A stretch of DNA of 64,000 nt from Enhydrobacter sp. (GTDB lineage Bacteria > Pseudomonadota > Alphaproteobacteria > Reyranellales > Reyranellaceae). Positions within the stretch are counted from its first letter, which is position 1. Every line of letters starts with the position of its first letter. The stretch spans positions 4,087,001 through 4,151,000 of the forward strand of contig NZ_CP126889.1 in the NCBI RefSeq assembly GCF_030246845.1, written 5' to 3'. Position numbers and translations under genes: made by a program. Under the pieces are notes generated by a model, which worked only from the letters and a program-made list of their open reading frames with translations, ran no database searches and was not told the DNA's origin. Of the stretch, positions 1-8,265 are shown piece by piece.

Positions 1-231
1 GGCGTTCCGAGCGAGCAATGGGGCGAGTCGCCGATGGCGCTATGCGTGCGCCGTGAAAGCGCTGCCGCCACCGAAGACGAGATCAAGGATTGGGCCAACG
101 GCCAGCTTAGCAAGACGCAGCGACTGGTCGCTGTCGAGTTCCGCGAGGAGCTGCCGCGCAGCACCATCGGCAAGATCATGAAGCGTGAGCTGCGCGAGCC
201 CTACTGGGCCGGGCGCAGCGCAAGGATCTGA
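1..231 (+). CDS. AMP-dependent acyl-CoA ligase, C-terminal end (partial)
   Basis: The reading frame is open from the first base and ends at a TGA at 229-231, so the gene begins before the window. The 76 visible residues look like the small C-terminal lid domain of the ANL superfamily: an opening GVPSEQWGE segment, a TEDEIKDWANGQLSKTQ helix, and the terminal LPRSTIGKIMKRELRE, whose GKI-M-K lysine is the family's catalytic lysine for adenylate formation. The substrate cannot be told from this fragment. The DUF3237 gene starts 4 bases downstream, so the two are probably co-transcribed. Confidence 0.85.
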   Translation, partial: GVPSEQWGESPMALCVRRESAAATEDEIKDWANGQLSKTQRLVAVEFREELPRSTIGKIMKRELREPYWAGRSARI

Positions 232-235
232 GGTC

Positions 236-706
236 ATGACCGAACCGACACTCCGCTCGTCCCACCTGTTCACGCTGGCGCTCGATGTCGATCCGAATTC
301 CGCGGATCTCGGCGAGACGCCCTACGGCCGGCGCCGCATCGCGACCGTGAAGGGCGGGCATTTCGAGGGAGAGGAGCTCAAGGGGACGGTGTTGCCATCG
401 CCCGGCGGCGACTGGCTGCTGCAGCGGCGCGACGGCATCCTGATGCTCGACGTGAGGCTGACGCTCAGGACACACGACGACCATCTGGTCTACATGCACT
501 ATCGCGGCATGCGGCACGGGCCAGCCTGGGTGATCGAGCAGCTCAACAAGGGTGAGAAGGTCGATCCCGGCCAGTACTATTTCCGCACCACGCCGTGGTT
601 CGAGACCGCTTCGGAGAAGTACCGCTTTCTCAACCGCATCGTTTGCGTGGCCACCGGCCGGCGCGATCCCGCCGGCCCGGTGTACGAAGTTTTCCAGATC
701 CTTTGA
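236..706 (+). CDS. DUF3237 family protein
   Basis: This 156-residue protein matches the small DUF3237 family in length and pattern: an N-terminal LFTLALDVDP strand, a GRRRIATVKGGHFEGEELKG stretch, GGDWLLQRRDGILMLDVRLT in the middle, and YYFRTTPWFETASEKYRFLN followed by a terminal VYEVFQI. The family is a beta-barrel of unknown biochemical role. I chose the ATG at 236 because the frame upstream overlaps the end of the ligase gene and does not resemble the family. It probably belongs to the same transcript as the upstream acyl-CoA ligase. No catalytic motif is recognised. Confidence 0.8.
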   Translation: MTEPTLRSSHLFTLALDVDPNSADLGETPYGRRRIATVKGGHFEGEELKGTVLPSPGGDWLLQRRDGILMLDVRLTLRTHDDHLVYMHYRGMRHGPAWVIEQLNKGEKVDPGQYYFRTTPWFETASEKYRFLNRIVCVATGRRDPAGPVYEVFQIL

Positions 707-733
707 CCTCGATGCGCACACCATGACAATCCT

Positions 734-806
734 GTGTCATTCCGAGCGAAGCGAGGAATCCTTGAGCGGCGCTGCGAAAGATCCCTCACTGCGCTCGGGA
801 TGACAC
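734..806. repeat. REP-like intergenic inverted repeat
   Basis: Two arms of about 27 bases face each other: 734-760 reads gtgtcattccgagcgaagcg then aggaatc, and 780-806 reads gatccctcactgcgctcggg then atgacac. They are near-complementary and separated by 19 bases, so the transcript would fold into a long imperfect hairpin. Elements that translate as CHSERSEES are common dispersed palindromes in proteobacterial genomes. It lies between two convergent genes and could also act as a terminator. Confidence 0.7.
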
Positions 807-813
807 GGAACGG

Positions 814-1656
814 CTAAGGTATCTTGCTCAGCACCGGCAGGATGTATTCGCGGAACTTGGCCGGGTTCTCGCTCATGGGAAAGTGACCCACTTCCTTCAT
901 GATCTTCACGTCGACGCCGGGGATCTGCCGCGCGGTGCGCAGCGTGTCCTCGGGCGTGCAGGAGAAGTCGTACTCGCCAGTCAACAGGTAGAGCGGGCAG
1001 ATGTTCGTGTCGATCGACTTCGCCTTCTCGCGCAGATCGCCATCCACCCGGTAGAAATAGAGATCGCCCTTGAACACGCCAGGGCCGCCCTGCATGTACA
1101 TCCAGAGCGTCTCGTGGCGATGGACCGGCGGACTCTGCGGCGCGATCAGGCCGGATACCAGCGCCGCGCAGACCTCGCCGCCATGGATGTCGGGCCGATG
1201 CAGCCAAGACGTGTCGTACCAGGGCTGCTGGAAATCCGCCGCTTCGAGGGCGATCAGCGCCCGGAATTCCCTGGCATGGGCGATCGCGAGGTTGAGCACG
1301 ATGCGGCCGCCGATCGAGCAGCCCATCACGACCGGCCGGTCGAGCTCCATCGCGCGGCAGAAGGCACGGATGGCGGCGGTGTAGCCCTCCGTCGTGAGAC
1401 GGTATTCCTGGCGTTCCCATCCGTCCGGAGGCGTCGACTTGCCATGCCATGGCAGATCGAATGCCAGCACGCGGAAACGCCGGGTGATCTCGGGCTCGGC
1501 CATCAGATGGCGATACTGACGGCCGTCGGCGCCGGCCGTGTGCAGGCAGACGAGGGGAATGCCCTGGCCCGCCTCCTCGAAATAGAGGCGGTGAGGGACG
1601 CCGTCGATCTCGGTGTGCAGATAGCGACCGACCATGGGATCGAGCCTGGGCGCCAC
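814..1656 (-). CDS. alpha/beta hydrolase
   Basis: A 280-residue alpha/beta-hydrolase-fold protein. Visible landmarks are the oxyanion region LVCLHTAGADGRQY, the strand VLAFDLPWHGKS, the nucleophile elbow VVMGCSIGGR with the serine at about residue 114, an acidic residue in LLTGEYDFSC, and the catalytic histidine in KEVGHFPMSENP near the C-terminus. The substrate is not predictable. The start is a GTG at 1654-1656, preceded on the minus strand by GGAGG six bases away. It is the last gene of the minus-strand acid-utilisation block and follows the SCP2-like gene by two bases, so an ester or thioester hydrolysis step in that pathway is an inference. Confidence 0.85.
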   Translation of the reverse strand: MAPRLDPMVGRYLHTEIDGVPHRLYFEEAGQGIPLVCLHTAGADGRQYRHLMAEPEITRRFRVLAFDLPWHGKSTPPDGWERQEYRLTTEGYTAAIRAFCRAMELDRPVVMGCSIGGRIVLNLAIAHAREFRALIALEAADFQQPWYDTSWLHRPDIHGGEVCAALVSGLIAPQSPPVHRHETLWMYMQGGPGVFKGDLYFYRVDGDLREKAKSIDTNICPLYLLTGEYDFSCTPEDTLRTARQIPGVDVKIMKEVGHFPMSENPAKFREYILPVLSKIP

Positions 1657-1658
1657 GG

Positions 1659-2042
1659 TCAGCCTCCTCCCGGCGCCCGCCGCGGCAGTGCCAGCAGGTC
1701 CTTGAAATATTGCAGGTTCTGCAGCAGCGGACGCAGATCGCCTTCCATCGAGGCCACACCCCGCTTGGCAAGGGCGAAGAGGTCGTGCCAGCCCGGGTCG
1801 GGGGTCGTCTTCCAGTAGTTGATCCAGGCCTCGTCCGTGGCGCGCACGGTGAAGGCGGTCGAGCGCATCAGCCTCTGACCCCGCTCGAGCGCGGCCAGCG
1901 CGCCGTCGCGGATCGAGAGAAAGAACGGCTCCGCCCCGATATCGATCCGGCAGTCGACGGAAAGCCAGCGCCCGCGGCGCAGCAGGTCGGGGTCGGCGGA
2001 CAGCAGGGCCGGCAGGTCGGCGAAACGGTCCGCGGGCGACAT
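1659..2042 (-). CDS. SCP2-like small protein
   Basis: A 127-residue soluble protein without signal peptide or membrane segment. The pattern LSVDCRIDIGAEPFFLSIRDGALAAL followed by the middle FTVRATDEAWINYWKT and a C-terminal helix resembles the SCP2 sterol-carrier fold, which binds lipids or acyl-CoA in other proteins. This assignment rests on the pattern only. It begins 1 base after the CaiB-type gene ends and ends 2 bases before the hydrolase starts, so it is almost certainly translated from the same message. It might bind the acyl-CoA intermediate of the neighbouring pathway, but that is inference. Confidence 0.6.
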   Translation of the reverse strand: MSPADRFADLPALLSADPDLLRRGRWLSVDCRIDIGAEPFFLSIRDGALAALERGQRLMRSTAFTVRATDEAWINYWKTTPDPGWHDLFALAKRGVASMEGDLRPLLQNLQYFKDLLALPRRAPGGG

Positions 2043-2043
2043 C

Positions 2044-3228
2044 TCAAACCACCCGGTCGGCCCGCAGCTTCTCGATGTCGGCCGGCCCGTAGCCGAGCTC
2101 GCGCAGGATCTGGTCGGTGTGCTCGCCGAGCTTGGGCGCGCGCGTGCGGATGGAAAGCGGCGTGCGCGAGAGCTTCACCGGCTCCTGCAGCACCGGCACC
2201 GGCTTGGCCGCGCCGGGGAACTCCATGTGGTGGAAGAAGCCGGCCTGCTGGACATGCGGGTCGTCGAGCGTCTGTTGCGGCGTATAGACGGCGCCCGCCG
2301 GGATGCGGTTGGCTTCGAGCTCGGCCAGGGCCTCGGCGACCGTGCGCCCGCCGCACCACTTCTGCATGATCTCCGACAGGGCTTCGCCATTGTCGCCGCG
2401 TGCGAGATCGTCCTTGAAGCGCGGATCCCTCGCGAGACTCTCGTCGCCCATCAGCTTGCACCAGCGGACGAACAACGGCTGGCCGATGGTCATCGCGTAG
2501 ATCCAGCCGTCCTTGCACTTGAAGGTATCCGATGGCCCGGCGGTGAAGCCGCGGTTGAGCGTCGCCACCCGATTGAGACCGAGCATCGCCTGCTCGATCA
2601 GATGACCGTTGGCGATGTTGATGGCGGTGCGCAACAGCGCTGTCTCGACCTTCTGCCCCTTGCCGGTCTTGGCGCGGTCCATCAGGGCCGCGAGCACGCC
2701 GACGGTGCTGAGCAGCGCCGAGCTGAAATCGACATACGGCGTGTTGGCGCGGGTCGGCACCTTGCCGTCGCCCGAGAGATACATGGCGCCCGACATCGCT
2801 TGGCCGATCGTGTCGAAGCCGACGCGGGTCGCATAGGGGCCCTCCGAGCCGAAGGTCGAATTGGTGGCGAGGATGATGCGTGGATTGATGGCCGAGAGGG
2901 ACTCGTAGTCGATCCCCATCTTCTGCAGGTCTTCATAGGGCAGGTTCGCGATCACCACGTCGGAGACGGCGACCAGCTTCCGGACGATCTCGCGGCCGGC
3001 GGGCTTCATCGGGTTCAGCGTGAGGCCGAGCTTGTTGCGGCCCATCTGGAGGAACATGGCGCCTTCGCCGCCTTGCACGACCGGCGTCACCCAGCGGTCC
3101 TCGCTGCCGTCGAGCTTCTCGATGCGGATCACCTCCGCGCCGAGATCGCCCAGCATGGTGCCGCAGAAAGGACCGGCGATGTACCGGCCGAAATCGAGAA
3201 CGCGAATGCCTTCCAGGACCCCTGCCAT
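2044..3228 (-). CDS. CaiB/BaiF family CoA-transferase
   Basis: A 394-residue family III CoA-transferase, the usual length. The N-terminal block GIRVLDFGRYIAGPFCGTMLGDLGAEVIRIEK is diagnostic, followed by GRNKLGLTLNP and the family's later blocks. The family's catalytic aspartate is expected near residue 170, where PYVDFSSALLSTVGVLAAL contains a candidate. These enzymes move CoA between carboxylic acids, often from succinyl-CoA. The ATG at 3226-3228 is preferred over the TTG directly upstream. It sits between the TRAP permease and the SCP2-like gene, and with the HMG-CoA-lyase-type gene it suggests activation and cleavage of an imported acid. Confidence 0.9.
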   Translation of the reverse strand: MAGVLEGIRVLDFGRYIAGPFCGTMLGDLGAEVIRIEKLDGSEDRWVTPVVQGGEGAMFLQMGRNKLGLTLNPMKPAGREIVRKLVAVSDVVIANLPYEDLQKMGIDYESLSAINPRIILATNSTFGSEGPYATRVGFDTIGQAMSGAMYLSGDGKVPTRANTPYVDFSSALLSTVGVLAALMDRAKTGKGQKVETALLRTAINIANGHLIEQAMLGLNRVATLNRGFTAGPSDTFKCKDGWIYAMTIGQPLFVRWCKLMGDESLARDPRFKDDLARGDNGEALSEIMQKWCGGRTVAEALAELEANRIPAGAVYTPQQTLDDPHVQQAGFFHHMEFPGAAKPVPVLQEPVKLSRTPLSIRTRAPKLGEHTDQILRELGYGPADIEKLRADRVV

Positions 3229-3249
3229 CAACTTCCGCCTCGCTGCTGA

Positions 3250-5496
3250 TCAGGCCGCGCGAACGCGGCGGACGAGCAATAGCGCGACAGCGAGGGTGGG
3301 GACAAGAATGGCCAGGGCCAGAAGCTCCATCGCCGCATTGCCAAGCGGCATGAAGCCGCCGCCGGGCGTGGCGAGAACCAGCCCGCCCACGATCAGCAGC
3401 ACCCGGACCGGCCACTCGAGGATGCCGACGGTCTGCAGGTTGCCGATGCCCGCCTGGTAGCCCTGGATGCCGCCGCAGATGAACATCGTGCCGATCAGCG
3501 CCGTCACGACGAGGTAGACGGCCTCGAGGTAGGGCACCGGACCGCCCGGCGCCGCCTGCAACACGAGGGCCGGATTGGCGACGAAGAAGAACGGGATGAA
3601 ATAGATGATGCAGCCGACCCACATCGATTCCCAGCCGGTCTTCATCGCCGGCGCTCCGGCGATGCCGGCGGCGGCGAACGAGGCGATGGCGACCGGCGGC
3701 GTGATCGAGGACAGCATGCCCCAGTAGAAGATGAACATGTGGACGGCCATCTTGTTCATGCCGAGCTTTTCGAGCGCCGGCCCGACCAGGATGGCGAGGA
3801 AGATGTAGCAGGCCGTCGTCGTGAGGCCGAGGCCCAGGATCAGGCTGGTGATGGCGCACATCGCGAGCAGCAGGAGGGCGTTGCCGCCGGCCAGGGCGAG
3901 GAGATCGTTGGCCAGCGAGGCGATGACACCGGTCAGCGAGAAGGCGCCGATCAGGAGGCCGCAGCCCGCCAGGATGCCGACCAGCTCGACGAAGGTCCGC
4001 CCGTTGGCCTCCAGGAAGCGGGCGTAGCGCGCCAATCCCCAGCGCTTCTCGCCGAACGCCTCGTTCAGCACCACCAGAAGCAGCATGCCGCCCAGCATCG
4101 GCATCAGGAGCGCGTTCATCCAGGCATCGAAGAGTGCGTCGGCCGGTGTGGCCGCCGGCAAGGCGAACACCTTGGCGAGATCGTCGCTGCGCGCGGTCAT
4201 GACCGCGGTCGCGATCACGGCGACAACGAGGTTGATCGTGTTGACCGGCCGCCAGCGGCCCGGCTGCTCCCATTGGTTCAGCACCAGCAGCAAGGCGGTC
4301 GCGTAGAAGGGCGCATGGCTCTCGCGCTTGAAATAGAGCAGCATCACGATCAGCACGACCACGACGAAGGCGAAGTACCAGCCCTCCCGGAAAGTCTGCC
4401 GGAGGCTCGGCAGCTCGCGCCTTTCGAGGCCGCGCAAGCCGTGCCGGGCGGCATAGGCATCGACCTGCATGAACAGGCCGGCGTAGTAGAGCAGAGCCGG
4501 GATGATTGCCGCGATGGCCACCTCGGCATAGGTCGTGCCCATGAACTGCGCCATCACGAAGGCCGTGGCGCCCATCACCGGCGGCGCCAGCACCGCGCCG
4601 GTCGAGGCGCAGGCCTCGATCGCTCCGGCATAGGAGGCGCGAAAGCCCGTCCGCTTCATGGTCGGGATGGTCATGGTGCCGGCGGTCAGCACGTTGCTGA
4701 CGATGCTGCCCGACATCATGCCGAGCAGCCCGGAGGCGAAGATGCAGACCTTCGCGGCGCCGCCGCGGAAGGTGCCGCAGAGGGCGAAGGCGAGGTTGAT
4801 GAAGAATTTGCCGGCGCCGGTCATCATCAGCGCGGTGCCGAAGACCAGGAAGCCGATCACCACGTCGGCGAAGGCCTGGATGGGAATGCCGAGCAGGCTC
4901 TCGGTCGAGAGCATGTGATAGGCGGTGGCTTGCTGCAGCGTCGATTGGTTGCCCTTGAGCGGCCCCAGCCACTCGGCGCCGGCGAACAGCGGATACACGG
5001 TGAAAGGCAGGACGCTCAGCAGCAGGCTCCAGCCGCCGGTCCGGCGCAGCGCCTCCATCAGCACCATCCACATGAAGTAGCCGGACCAGATGATCGGCTC
5101 CGGCGGCTCGCCGAACTCCCATCCGAGCTCGGCCGCCTTGCGGATGTTGAGCATGAGATAGAACGAGACCGCCGCGGTGCCGGCGAACAGGGCAACGTCG
5201 TACCACGGGATGCGCTCGACCGACGCCTTCGGGTTCCCCGGGAAGATCACGAAGGTGAAGGGCAGCATGCAGAGGATGAGCAGGTAGAAATATTCCGTGT
5301 TGAGCGGCGTGAAGCCGACGAAGAAGCGCAGCCCGAACTGCTGATTGATGCAGAGGAAGATCGTGACCCCGGTCAGGGCGACCAGCGCCCAGCGCCAGGC
5401 GCCGGCGAGGGTGCGGACCCGCAGGGTCTCGGCTTCCGCCGGACCGGCCTGATGAGGGTCGTCGAACACGACCTTCGCCTTTGCGACATCCGCCAT
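3250..5496 (-). CDS. TRAP transporter permease, fused 4TM/12TM (TAXI type)
   Basis: A 748-residue polytopic inner-membrane protein. It begins with a short cytosolic tail and a DctQ-like region with several membrane spans (first about residue 35-55), then continues into a DctM-like region with many hydrophobic spans. Such fused permeases pair with TAXI-family binding proteins and run on an ion gradient. I placed the start at the ATG 5494-5496, which has GGGGG eight bases upstream; an in-frame TTG at 5514 is weaker. Two TAXI binding-protein genes lie directly upstream, which confirms the class. The cargo is likely a carboxylate. Confidence 0.9.
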   Translation of the reverse strand: MADVAKAKVVFDDPHQAGPAEAETLRVRTLAGAWRWALVALTGVTIFLCINQQFGLRFFVGFTPLNTEYFYLLILCMLPFTFVIFPGNPKASVERIPWYDVALFAGTAAVSFYLMLNIRKAAELGWEFGEPPEPIIWSGYFMWMVLMEALRRTGGWSLLLSVLPFTVYPLFAGAEWLGPLKGNQSTLQQATAYHMLSTESLLGIPIQAFADVVIGFLVFGTALMMTGAGKFFINLAFALCGTFRGGAAKVCIFASGLLGMMSGSIVSNVLTAGTMTIPTMKRTGFRASYAGAIEACASTGAVLAPPVMGATAFVMAQFMGTTYAEVAIAAIIPALLYYAGLFMQVDAYAARHGLRGLERRELPSLRQTFREGWYFAFVVVVLIVMLLYFKRESHAPFYATALLLVLNQWEQPGRWRPVNTINLVVAVIATAVMTARSDDLAKVFALPAATPADALFDAWMNALLMPMLGGMLLLVVLNEAFGEKRWGLARYARFLEANGRTFVELVGILAGCGLLIGAFSLTGVIASLANDLLALAGGNALLLLAMCAITSLILGLGLTTTACYIFLAILVGPALEKLGMNKMAVHMFIFYWGMLSSITPPVAIASFAAAGIAGAPAMKTGWESMWVGCIIYFIPFFFVANPALVLQAAPGGPVPYLEAVYLVVTALIGTMFICGGIQGYQAGIGNLQTVGILEWPVRVLLIVGGLVLATPGGGFMPLGNAAMELLALAILVPTLAVALLLVRRVRAA

Positions 5497-5524
5497 CTCG
5501 ACGTCCCCCTTCAACGGCGCGGCA

Positions 5525-6676
5525 TCACTCGAAGACGACGTCGAGCCCCGCCTGCTGCAGCGTCTGCTTGCGCCGGGCGAGCCAGGCCTTGCGGAAAGCC
5601 TCCCGGTCGTCCGGCGGATTGGACTCGAGATGCTCGGCCCATGCCTTTGTCAGACGATCCTGCCGCGCCACCAGCGCATCGTTGTGCTTCTGCACCTCGG
5701 CCGTCCAGACACCGGCCTCCTTCAGCGCCTTGATCGCGCCATCGTGGAACGGCACCACCCAGTCGAGCTTCTGCCGCTTGACCTCGAGGCCGGCCGCGCC
5801 GGGAGCGCCGTCCTTATAGAGGTCGTAGTCGGCGATCATGGACCGGGTGATGGCGTAGGCGAGGTCCGTTGGCAGCCTGTCGTAGGCCATGAAGATCGGA
5901 TAGGGGAAGCCCGCCATCTCGGCCGGCGCCTGCGGCGACAGCCCGGCGGAGCCGCAGGTGACCATGTGCGGCGAGATGAACGGGCTCACCTTGCGCAGGC
6001 GCGCCCATCCCGCCTTGTCGCCGTGCGGGGTGCGCATCCAGACGAGGCCGCGCGGCGAGCTGTCGACCTCCCTGGGCTGGGCGGAGAGGGTCGAGGCGAA
6101 GGCGGCGTCGGCCTCGTTGTTCAGCACGCCCTTCCACATGGCGCCGTAACTCGCGAACTCGACCAGCTTGACGTCGGCCGCCGAAAGTCCGCCGAAGGCC
6201 AGCATGCCAAGCGCGTTCTGGTTCAGCGCCGGCGAGCCGACCACCATTCCGACGCGCTTGCCACGCAGCCCCTTGAGCTCGGTCACGCCGGTATCCTTGG
6301 CCACGCCGAGCGCCGCACCGTTGCAGTCGTTGGAGTGCAGGAGCTGGCGCAGCCTTTGCGGGCCCCAGTCGCGCAGCCCGAACTCGAACACGCCTTCCTG
6401 GGCGAAGTAGGTGCCCGTCCCGTTGGCCGCGACCTGCGCCCTGCCGGCCTTGACCGGCGCCAGCCGGGCCACATCGTTGCCCGCGGGCAGAACGCGCAGG
6501 TCCGAGCCGTGGCGCTGCTTGAAGGCCTTGCCCACAGCGACCGCGATGTTGAAGCCGGAGGAGCCGGTGTCGTAGGCGGTGAACGTCAGGGTCGCAGGCA
6601 GCTTGGCATCCTCCGCCTCGGCGCTTGCAATCGTTGCCGACAATGCCACCAGCGCCAGGGCGAGGATTCGGATCAT
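5525..6676 (-). CDS. TAXI family TRAP solute-binding protein
   Basis: A 383-residue periplasmic binding protein. Residues 1-22 form a signal peptide (MIRILALALVALSATIASAEA). The mature part opens with LPATLTFTAYDTGSSGFNIA, a TAXI landmark, and contains QVAANGTGTYFAQEG and GKRVGMVVGSPALNQN. It is clearly a paralogue of the next gene upstream, sharing the TAYDTGSSGFNIAVA, RLAPVKAGRAQ-type and GLSPQAPAEMAGFPYPIFMAY-type blocks and the same C-terminal GLDVVFE-like ending. It should deliver substrate to the fused permease 28 bases downstream. Confidence 0.88.
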   Translation of the reverse strand: MIRILALALVALSATIASAEAEDAKLPATLTFTAYDTGSSGFNIAVAVGKAFKQRHGSDLRVLPAGNDVARLAPVKAGRAQVAANGTGTYFAQEGVFEFGLRDWGPQRLRQLLHSNDCNGAALGVAKDTGVTELKGLRGKRVGMVVGSPALNQNALGMLAFGGLSAADVKLVEFASYGAMWKGVLNNEADAAFASTLSAQPREVDSSPRGLVWMRTPHGDKAGWARLRKVSPFISPHMVTCGSAGLSPQAPAEMAGFPYPIFMAYDRLPTDLAYAITRSMIADYDLYKDGAPGAAGLEVKRQKLDWVVPFHDGAIKALKEAGVWTAEVQKHNDALVARQDRLTKAWAEHLESNPPDDREAFRKAWLARRKQTLQQAGLDVVFE

Positions 6677-6685
6677 GCCCGCCTC

Positions 6686-7834
6686 CTATTCGAAGACCAC
6701 GTCCATGCCGGCTTTTTTCAGCGCCTCGGCCCGGGCCTTGAGCCAGCCCCCGGCGAACGCCTTGTCGTCCGACGGAGCCGAGCCGCGATAGGCCTTCCAG
6801 GCATCCATCATGACCTTCTGGCGGGCGATCAGTCCGTCATTGTGCTTCTGCGCGGCATCGGACCAGACGCCCTTCTCCTTGAAGGCCTGGATCGCCCCCT
6901 CGTGGTACGGCACCACCCAGGTGAAGTTCTGGAGATCGAGCGCCATCCCGTCGGCGCCCGGCGCTCCCGCCTTGTAGCCGTCGTAGGTGTCGATCATGGT
7001 CTTGGTGATGGCGTGGATCGTGTCGGCCGGCCTGTCGGCATAGGTCATGAAGATCGGATAGGCGTACGACGCCATCGTCACCGGATGATCCGGCGACAAT
7101 CCGCCGGCGCCGCAGGTTGCCTTCTGAGCCACGAAGTAGGGCGCCCGCTTGTGGATGCGCGCCCAGCCTTCCTTGTCCTCGGTCGGCATGGCCGGCCAGG
7201 TGATGCCGCGCGGCGAGCTGTCGGCCTCCTTGGCCTGACCCGAGATGGTCGAGGAAAGCGCCACGTCGGCCTCGTTGTTGATGATGCCCTTCCACATGGC
7301 GTTGTTCGACGAGAACTGGACCAGCGTGACGTCCTTCTCGGTCAGGCCGCCGAAGGAGATCAGCGCCAGCACGCCCTGGGTGAGCGCCGGTGAGCCGACC
7401 ACGATGCCGACCCGCTTGCCCTTGATGTCCTTCACTTCCTTGACGCCGGTATCCTTGGCGACGGCGAGCGAGAGCCCGTTGCATGCGGTGGCGGCCATGA
7501 TGAGCCGCGCCGGCTGTGGGCCCCAGCTCTTCGAGCCGAACTCGAACATGCCTTCCTGGGCGAAATAGGTGCCGATGCCCATCTGCGAGATGACGGCGCG
7601 ATTGGCTTTGACCGGGGAAAGCCGGCCGGTATCGTTGCCCGACGGCAGGATGCGTACGTCGGACGAATGCGCCTGCTTGAACTGTTGCCCGATCGCGACG
7701 GCGATATTGAAGCCCGAGGAGCCCGTGTCATAGGCCGTCCACGACATCTCCTTCGGCATGTCGGCGAAGGCCGGGATCGCAAAGTTGGTGAATGCGCACA
7801 GAGCGGCGCCCGTCAGGGCCTGCCGTAGCTTCAT
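6686..7834 (-). CDS. TAXI family TRAP solute-binding protein (paralogue)
   Basis: A 382-residue secreted binding protein with a signal peptide of about 24 residues ending near FAIPAFA. Landmarks are MSWTAYDTGSSGFNIAVAIG, GNDTGRLSPVKANRAVISQM, GKRVGIVVGSPALTQG and DHPVTMASYAYPIFMTYA. It is collinear with the downstream copy along its whole length, so the pair arose by tandem duplication. Both are followed by a single permease. The ATG at 7832-7834 follows GGAGGAG on the minus strand. Two receptors for one permease suggest related but different ligands, or different affinities. Confidence 0.88.
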   Translation of the reverse strand: MKLRQALTGAALCAFTNFAIPAFADMPKEMSWTAYDTGSSGFNIAVAIGQQFKQAHSSDVRILPSGNDTGRLSPVKANRAVISQMGIGTYFAQEGMFEFGSKSWGPQPARLIMAATACNGLSLAVAKDTGVKEVKDIKGKRVGIVVGSPALTQGVLALISFGGLTEKDVTLVQFSSNNAMWKGIINNEADVALSSTISGQAKEADSSPRGITWPAMPTEDKEGWARIHKRAPYFVAQKATCGAGGLSPDHPVTMASYAYPIFMTYADRPADTIHAITKTMIDTYDGYKAGAPGADGMALDLQNFTWVVPYHEGAIQAFKEKGVWSDAAQKHNDGLIARQKVMMDAWKAYRGSAPSDDKAFAGGWLKARAEALKKAGMDVVFE

Positions 7835-7878
7835 GGACTCCTCCCTCGGTGCGCCTTGTGGCCGGCGCTAGAAGGGGG

Positions 7879-8265
7879 TCATGTTGCCAAGGGTACAGTC
7901 GTTGTGCAATCGAAGAACTCGTTGGGCTTGAGGAAGAACGCCAGCACGAGACAGCCCTCGTCGGTCCAGGCATCGTGCCGGCTGCCGGGGCGGCGCCACA
8001 CATAGTTGCCCGCGGTGCAGACGCCCTCATGATCGATCAGCGATCCTTGCAGGACGTAGCTCTGCTCCAGGGCCACATGTTCGTGGAGCGGCAGCCGAGC
8101 ACCTGGCGCCCAGCGCATCAGCACGGTCGACATGCCGGTCGCCTTGTTCTCCATCAGCACCTTGGACTCGATGCCGGGAAAGCGCGTCGGCATCCACGGC
8201 AGGCCCGCCACCGCGACGTAGGTCGAGTCCGGCACGGTGCCGGCCGACCCCGTCTCGGCGTTCAT
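7879..8265 (-). CDS. cupin domain protein
   Basis: A 128-residue single-domain cupin. The metal-binding motif 1 is visible as PGARLPLHEHVALEQSYVLQG (two His and a Glu) and motif 2 as the RRPGSRHDAWT stretch with its His. The ATG at 8263-8265 overlaps the TGA of the upstream lyase gene in an ATGA arrangement, so translation is coupled. ChrR-like and acetylacetone-cleaving cupins share this pattern; the function could be catalytic or sensory and cannot be decided here. The gene ends 44 bases before the first TAXI gene. Confidence 0.82.
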   Translation of the reverse strand: MNAETGSAGTVPDSTYVAVAGLPWMPTRFPGIESKVLMENKATGMSTVLMRWAPGARLPLHEHVALEQSYVLQGSLIDHEGVCTAGNYVWRRPGSRHDAWTDEGCLVLAFFLKPNEFFDCTTTVPLAT

